Shown here piece after piece: positions 61,557-64,000 of a DNA stretch of 64,000 nt; the first letter of the stretch is position 1; each line of letters begins with the position of its first letter. Made by a program: the position numbers and the translations under genes. Origin of the DNA: Burkholderiaceae bacterium (GTDB taxonomy: Bacteria; Pseudomonadota; Gammaproteobacteria; Burkholderiales; Burkholderiaceae_C); NCBI GenBank assembly GCA_018780645.1, contig JADMJJ010000002.1, forward strand, positions 62,001 to 126,000, given 5' to 3'. Below the pieces are notes generated by a model. That model searched no databases and was not told the DNA's origin. It worked only from the letters and a program-made list of their open reading frames with translations.

Positions 61557-64000
61557 CCGCCACCTTCTTGGCCGCCACCTTCTTCGCAGCAACCTTCTTG
61601 GCCGGCGCCTTCTTCGCCGCGGCCTTGGCCGGCGCCTTCTCCTCTGCGGCGGCGGTCTTGGTGGCGGGCTTGGCCGTGGTCTTCGCCCCCGGCTTGGCCG
61701 CCCGCGGCTCGAACTCGAAGCTGACCTTGCCCTCCTTCTTGTCATAGGCCAGGAAGGCCTTGAACTTGCGGCGGGTCTTGTTGGAGACGAAGTTCTCCAG
61801 CAGATCAGTCTTGCCGGTGGTCAGGAGCTTGTGCACCTGGGCATGCTCGATCGGCTGGGTCAGGATCACCTTACCGGTCTTGAAGTCGCAGGTCACGTGC
61901 GCGCCGACGCTGTGCTCGCAGACATAGTTGCTGCCATGCTCGAACACACGGCCCGCGCACTTGGGGCAGGCGCCCAGGCTCTCCTGCGCGCTGAAGTCCA
62001 CCGGCTCGCCGTCGCCCTCGGCCTTGCGGGCGTCTTCGCCGAAGTCGAACTCGAGCTTCCAGTTCTTGATTTCGTCATCGAACACCAGGGCCAGCTCGGC
62101 GGTGAAAGGCCAGCCGGCCTTGGAGCGGAAGCCCTCCAGCGGGCCTATCTTCTTGTTCGTCAGGAATTGCTCGATCTCGTGCAGTTCGAAGCTGCGGCCG
62201 CCGGGGATCTTGCCGACCGAGAAGCCGCAGCCCTCGGCCGCGACGCCTTCAGCGTCGCTTGACAGGTCAGCGGTTTTGCCGACGCAGGTGAAGCGCCGGT
62301 AGTTCTCCTTGACCACGCCGCCGCAGTTCGGGCAGGGGGCCTTCAGGGTCGCGTAGTCGCCGGGGATGGTGTCGCGGTCGTATTCCTTGGCCTTCTGCAC
62401 CACGCGCTCGGCGATTGCCGCGATCTCGGCCATGAAGACCGCGCGGTTCAACTTACCCTTCTCCATCTCGGCCAGCTGGTGCTCCCAGTTGCCGGTCAGC
62501 TCAGGTCTCGTCAGGTCCTCGATGTCCAGGCCGCGCAGCAGCGTCATCAGCTGGAAGGCCTTGGCGGTGGGGATCAGCTCACGGCCCTCGCGCAGCATGT
62601 ACTTCTCGGTCAGCAGGCCTTCGATGGTGGCCGCCCGTGTGGCTGGCGTGCCCAGGCCCTTCTCGGCCATGGCCTCGCGGAACTCGTCGTCATCGATCAG
62701 CTTGCCCGCGCCCTCCATCGCCGACAGCAGCGTCGCTTCGGTGTAGCGGGCCGGCGGTTTGGTCTGAAGCGCCTTCACGTCGACGCTCTCGGTACGCACC
62801 ACTTCGCCCGGTTGCACCGGCACGAGGTTGGCGCCGCTGCCATCGGCGGCGTCATCGGTCTGCGACTCCTTGCCGTAGATGGCCAGCCAGCCCGGCTTGA
62901 CCAGCACCTTGCCATTGGTCTGGAAGTTGTATTCCTGGCCCTGGGCCTTGATGGTCGAGATGCGCGTCGTGACCTGGAACTCGGCCGCCGGGAAGAACAC
63001 CGCCAGGAAGCGCTTGACCACCAGGTCATAGAGCTTGGCCTCGATCTCGCTGAGGCTGCGCGGCGCCTGCAAGGTCGGGATGATGGCAAAGTGATCCGAG
63101 ACCTTGGCGTTGTCGAACACCTTCTTGGTCGGCTTGATATAGCCTTCCTTCAGCGCCTTCCTGGCGTGCATCGCCAGCTCGCGCAGCGGTCCCGGCAGGT
63201 CCTCGCTGGCAATCATCTCGGCGGTCTGCTTGGCCACGGCCAGATAGTCCTCGGGCAGATAGCGCGAGTCGGTACGCGGGTAGGTCAGCACCTTGTGCTT
63301 CTCGTACAGCGCCTGGGCGATGCTCAGGGTGGTCTTGGCCGAGAAGCCGAAGCGGGAGTTGGCCTCGCGCTGCAGCGTGGTCAGGTCGTAGAGGCCCGGG
63401 CTGGCCTGGGTGCTGGGCTTGCTTTCCTCGGTGACGGTGGCGGGCTGGCCCAGCGCGGCGGCGGCGATTGCGTCCGCCTCGGCCTGGCTCCAGACGCGGT
63501 CGGCGCGCTGTTCGGCATCGTCCGGATTCTTCTTCCACTTGGCATCGAACCACTTGCCGATGTACTGGCCGGCCTGCGCGTCGAAATTGCCGCGCACCTC
63601 CCAGTAGTCGCGGAAGATGTGCTTGCGTATCTTCTCTTCACGTTCGACGACGATGGACAAGGTCGGCGTCTGCACCCGGCCCACGGTGGTCAGGAAGAAG
63701 CCGCCGTCGCGCGAGTTGAAGGCCGTCATCGCCCGCGTGCCATTGATGCCCACCAGCCAGTCGGCCTCCGAGCGGCAGCGCGCGGCATCGGCCAGCGGCA
63801 GCATCTGCGCGTCGCTGCGCAGCTTCTCGAAGCCGTCGCGGATGGCGGCCGGCGTCATCGACTGCAGCCAAAGCCGCTGTACCGGCTTGTTCAGCGGGCC
63901 CTTGGCCGGCTCGGCGTACTGCACGATCAGCCGGAAGATCAGCTCACCCTCGCGCCCCGCGTCGCAGGCATTGATCAGGTCGGTCACGTCCTTGCGGCGT
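61543..64000 (-). CDS. topB: DNA topoisomerase III (type IA), partial, with Lys-rich tail
   Basis: The 3' part (about 819 codons) of a type IA topoisomerase; the N-terminus lies beyond the right edge. TOPRIM remnants are NACDAGREGELIFRLI. The active-site tyrosine is in LTYPRTDSRYLPED. Further blocks: TTVGRVQTPTLSIVVERE, EKGLGTPATRAATIEGLLTE. Zinc-ribbon-like Cys pairs follow (CPNCGG, CPKCAG). The last 60 residues are a repeated Ala/Lys/Pro tail (AKKAPAKKVAAKKVAAKK), like histone-H1-type DNA-binding tails common in Burkholderiales proteins. Assigned to topoisomerase III from the domain order, not from a search. Confidence 0.88.
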   Translation of the reverse strand, partial: RRKDVTDLINACDAGREGELIFRLIVQYAEPAKGPLNKPVQRLWLQSMTPAAIRDGFEKLRSDAQMLPLADAARCRSEADWLVGINGTRAMTAFNSRDGGFFLTTVGRVQTPTLSIVVEREEKIRKHIFRDYWEVRGNFDAQAGQYIGKWFDAKWKKNPDDAEQRADRVWSQAEADAIAAAALGQPATVTEESKPSTQASPGLYDLTTLQREANSRFGFSAKTTLSIAQALYEKHKVLTYPRTDSRYLPEDYLAVAKQTAEMIASEDLPGPLRELAMHARKALKEGYIKPTKKVFDNAKVSDHFAIIPTLQAPRSLSEIEAKLYDLVVKRFLAVFFPAAEFQVTTRISTIKAQGQEYNFQTNGKVLVKPGWLAIYGKESQTDDAADGSGANLVPVQPGEVVRTESVDVKALQTKPPARYTEATLLSAMEGAGKLIDDDEFREAMAEKGLGTPATRAATIEGLLTEKYMLREGRELIPTAKAFQLMTLLRGLDIEDLTRPELTGNWEHQLAEMEKGKLNRAVFMAEIAAIAERVVQKAKEYDRDTIPGDYATLKAPCPNCGGVVKENYRRFTCVGKTADLSSDAEGVAAEGCGFSVGKIPGGRSFELHEIEQFLTNKKIGPLEGFRSKAGWPFTAELALVFDDEIKNWKLEFDFGEDARKAEGDGEPVDFSAQESLGACPKCAGRVFEHGSNYVCEHSVGAHVTCDFKTGKVILTQPIEHAQVHKLLTTGKTDLLENFVSNKTRRKFKAFLAYDKKEGKVSFEFEPRAAKPGAKTTAKPATKTAAAEEKAPAKAAAKKAPAKKVAAKKVAAKKVAVKKA

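Overview
The window comes from a high-GC Gram-negative bacterium, most likely a betaproteobacterium of the order Burkholderiales (Roseateles/Rubrivivax/Leptothrix type). This is inferred from the base composition, a Bug/TctC solute-binding protein, four PEP-CTERM surface proteins, a TonB-dependent receptor and Burkholderiales-like protein sequences. No rRNA, tRNA, CRISPR array, integrase or transposase was seen. Both ends cut genes: a TonB-dependent receptor on the left and a topoisomerase III on the right.

Layout. 1-3303: minus-strand operon of an ABC-type substrate-binding protein, a membrane histidine kinase and a TonB-dependent receptor. 3407-5447: tautomerase and a 41-residue ORF divergent from a LysR gene across a phased operator array, then trxC. 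5456-8216: minus-strand GntR(YtrA)/ABC ATPase/ABC membrane protein operon with an operator over its promoter. 8398-15210: an orphan AceE-type E1 dehydrogenase, a LysR gene, and a divergent operon of a threonine-synthase-like PLP enzyme, a Bug receptor and a GlxA/AraC regulator. 15310-17587: DUF3703, a FixH-like lipoprotein and a di-haem cytochrome c peroxidase. 17612-21921: PEP-CTERM proteins, one carrying a metzincin-like zinc site, around an OmpR/QseC-type two-component pair. 22022-24070: acetoacetyl-CoA synthetase. 24243-25079: another PEP-CTERM protein.

25061-34710 is a large peptide-uptake locus: three tandem paralogous ~600-residue binding proteins, divergent from two permeases and one fused double ATPase, closed by a strong terminator. 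34807-37009 is a motility unit: a good sigma-28 promoter, a secreted Cache-type protein and a chemoreceptor. 37064-38870 is a TetR gene plus a small membrane protein and an alpha/beta hydrolase; two near-identical palindromic operators link them. 38968-43106 holds two tandem periplasmic-sensor GGEEF diguanylate cyclases.

43103-49151 is the most system-like cluster: a tight minus-strand operon encoding an SPFH-SHOCT protein, a two-zinc-ribbon DUF4178-type protein, a DUF350 membrane protein, a membrane-fused aminopropyltransferase and a Tat-lipoprotein FAD amine-oxidase-like enzyme. I read it as a polyamine-linked membrane or envelope-stress module. 49227-53339 holds a UbiH-type monooxygenase and a TPR-GAF histidine kinase separated by REP-like palindromes. 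53796-57377 encodes a secreted nuclease with RTX repeats and a PEP-CTERM protein. The rest is argG, a PNPOx-like protein with a GST, a LysR gene and topB.
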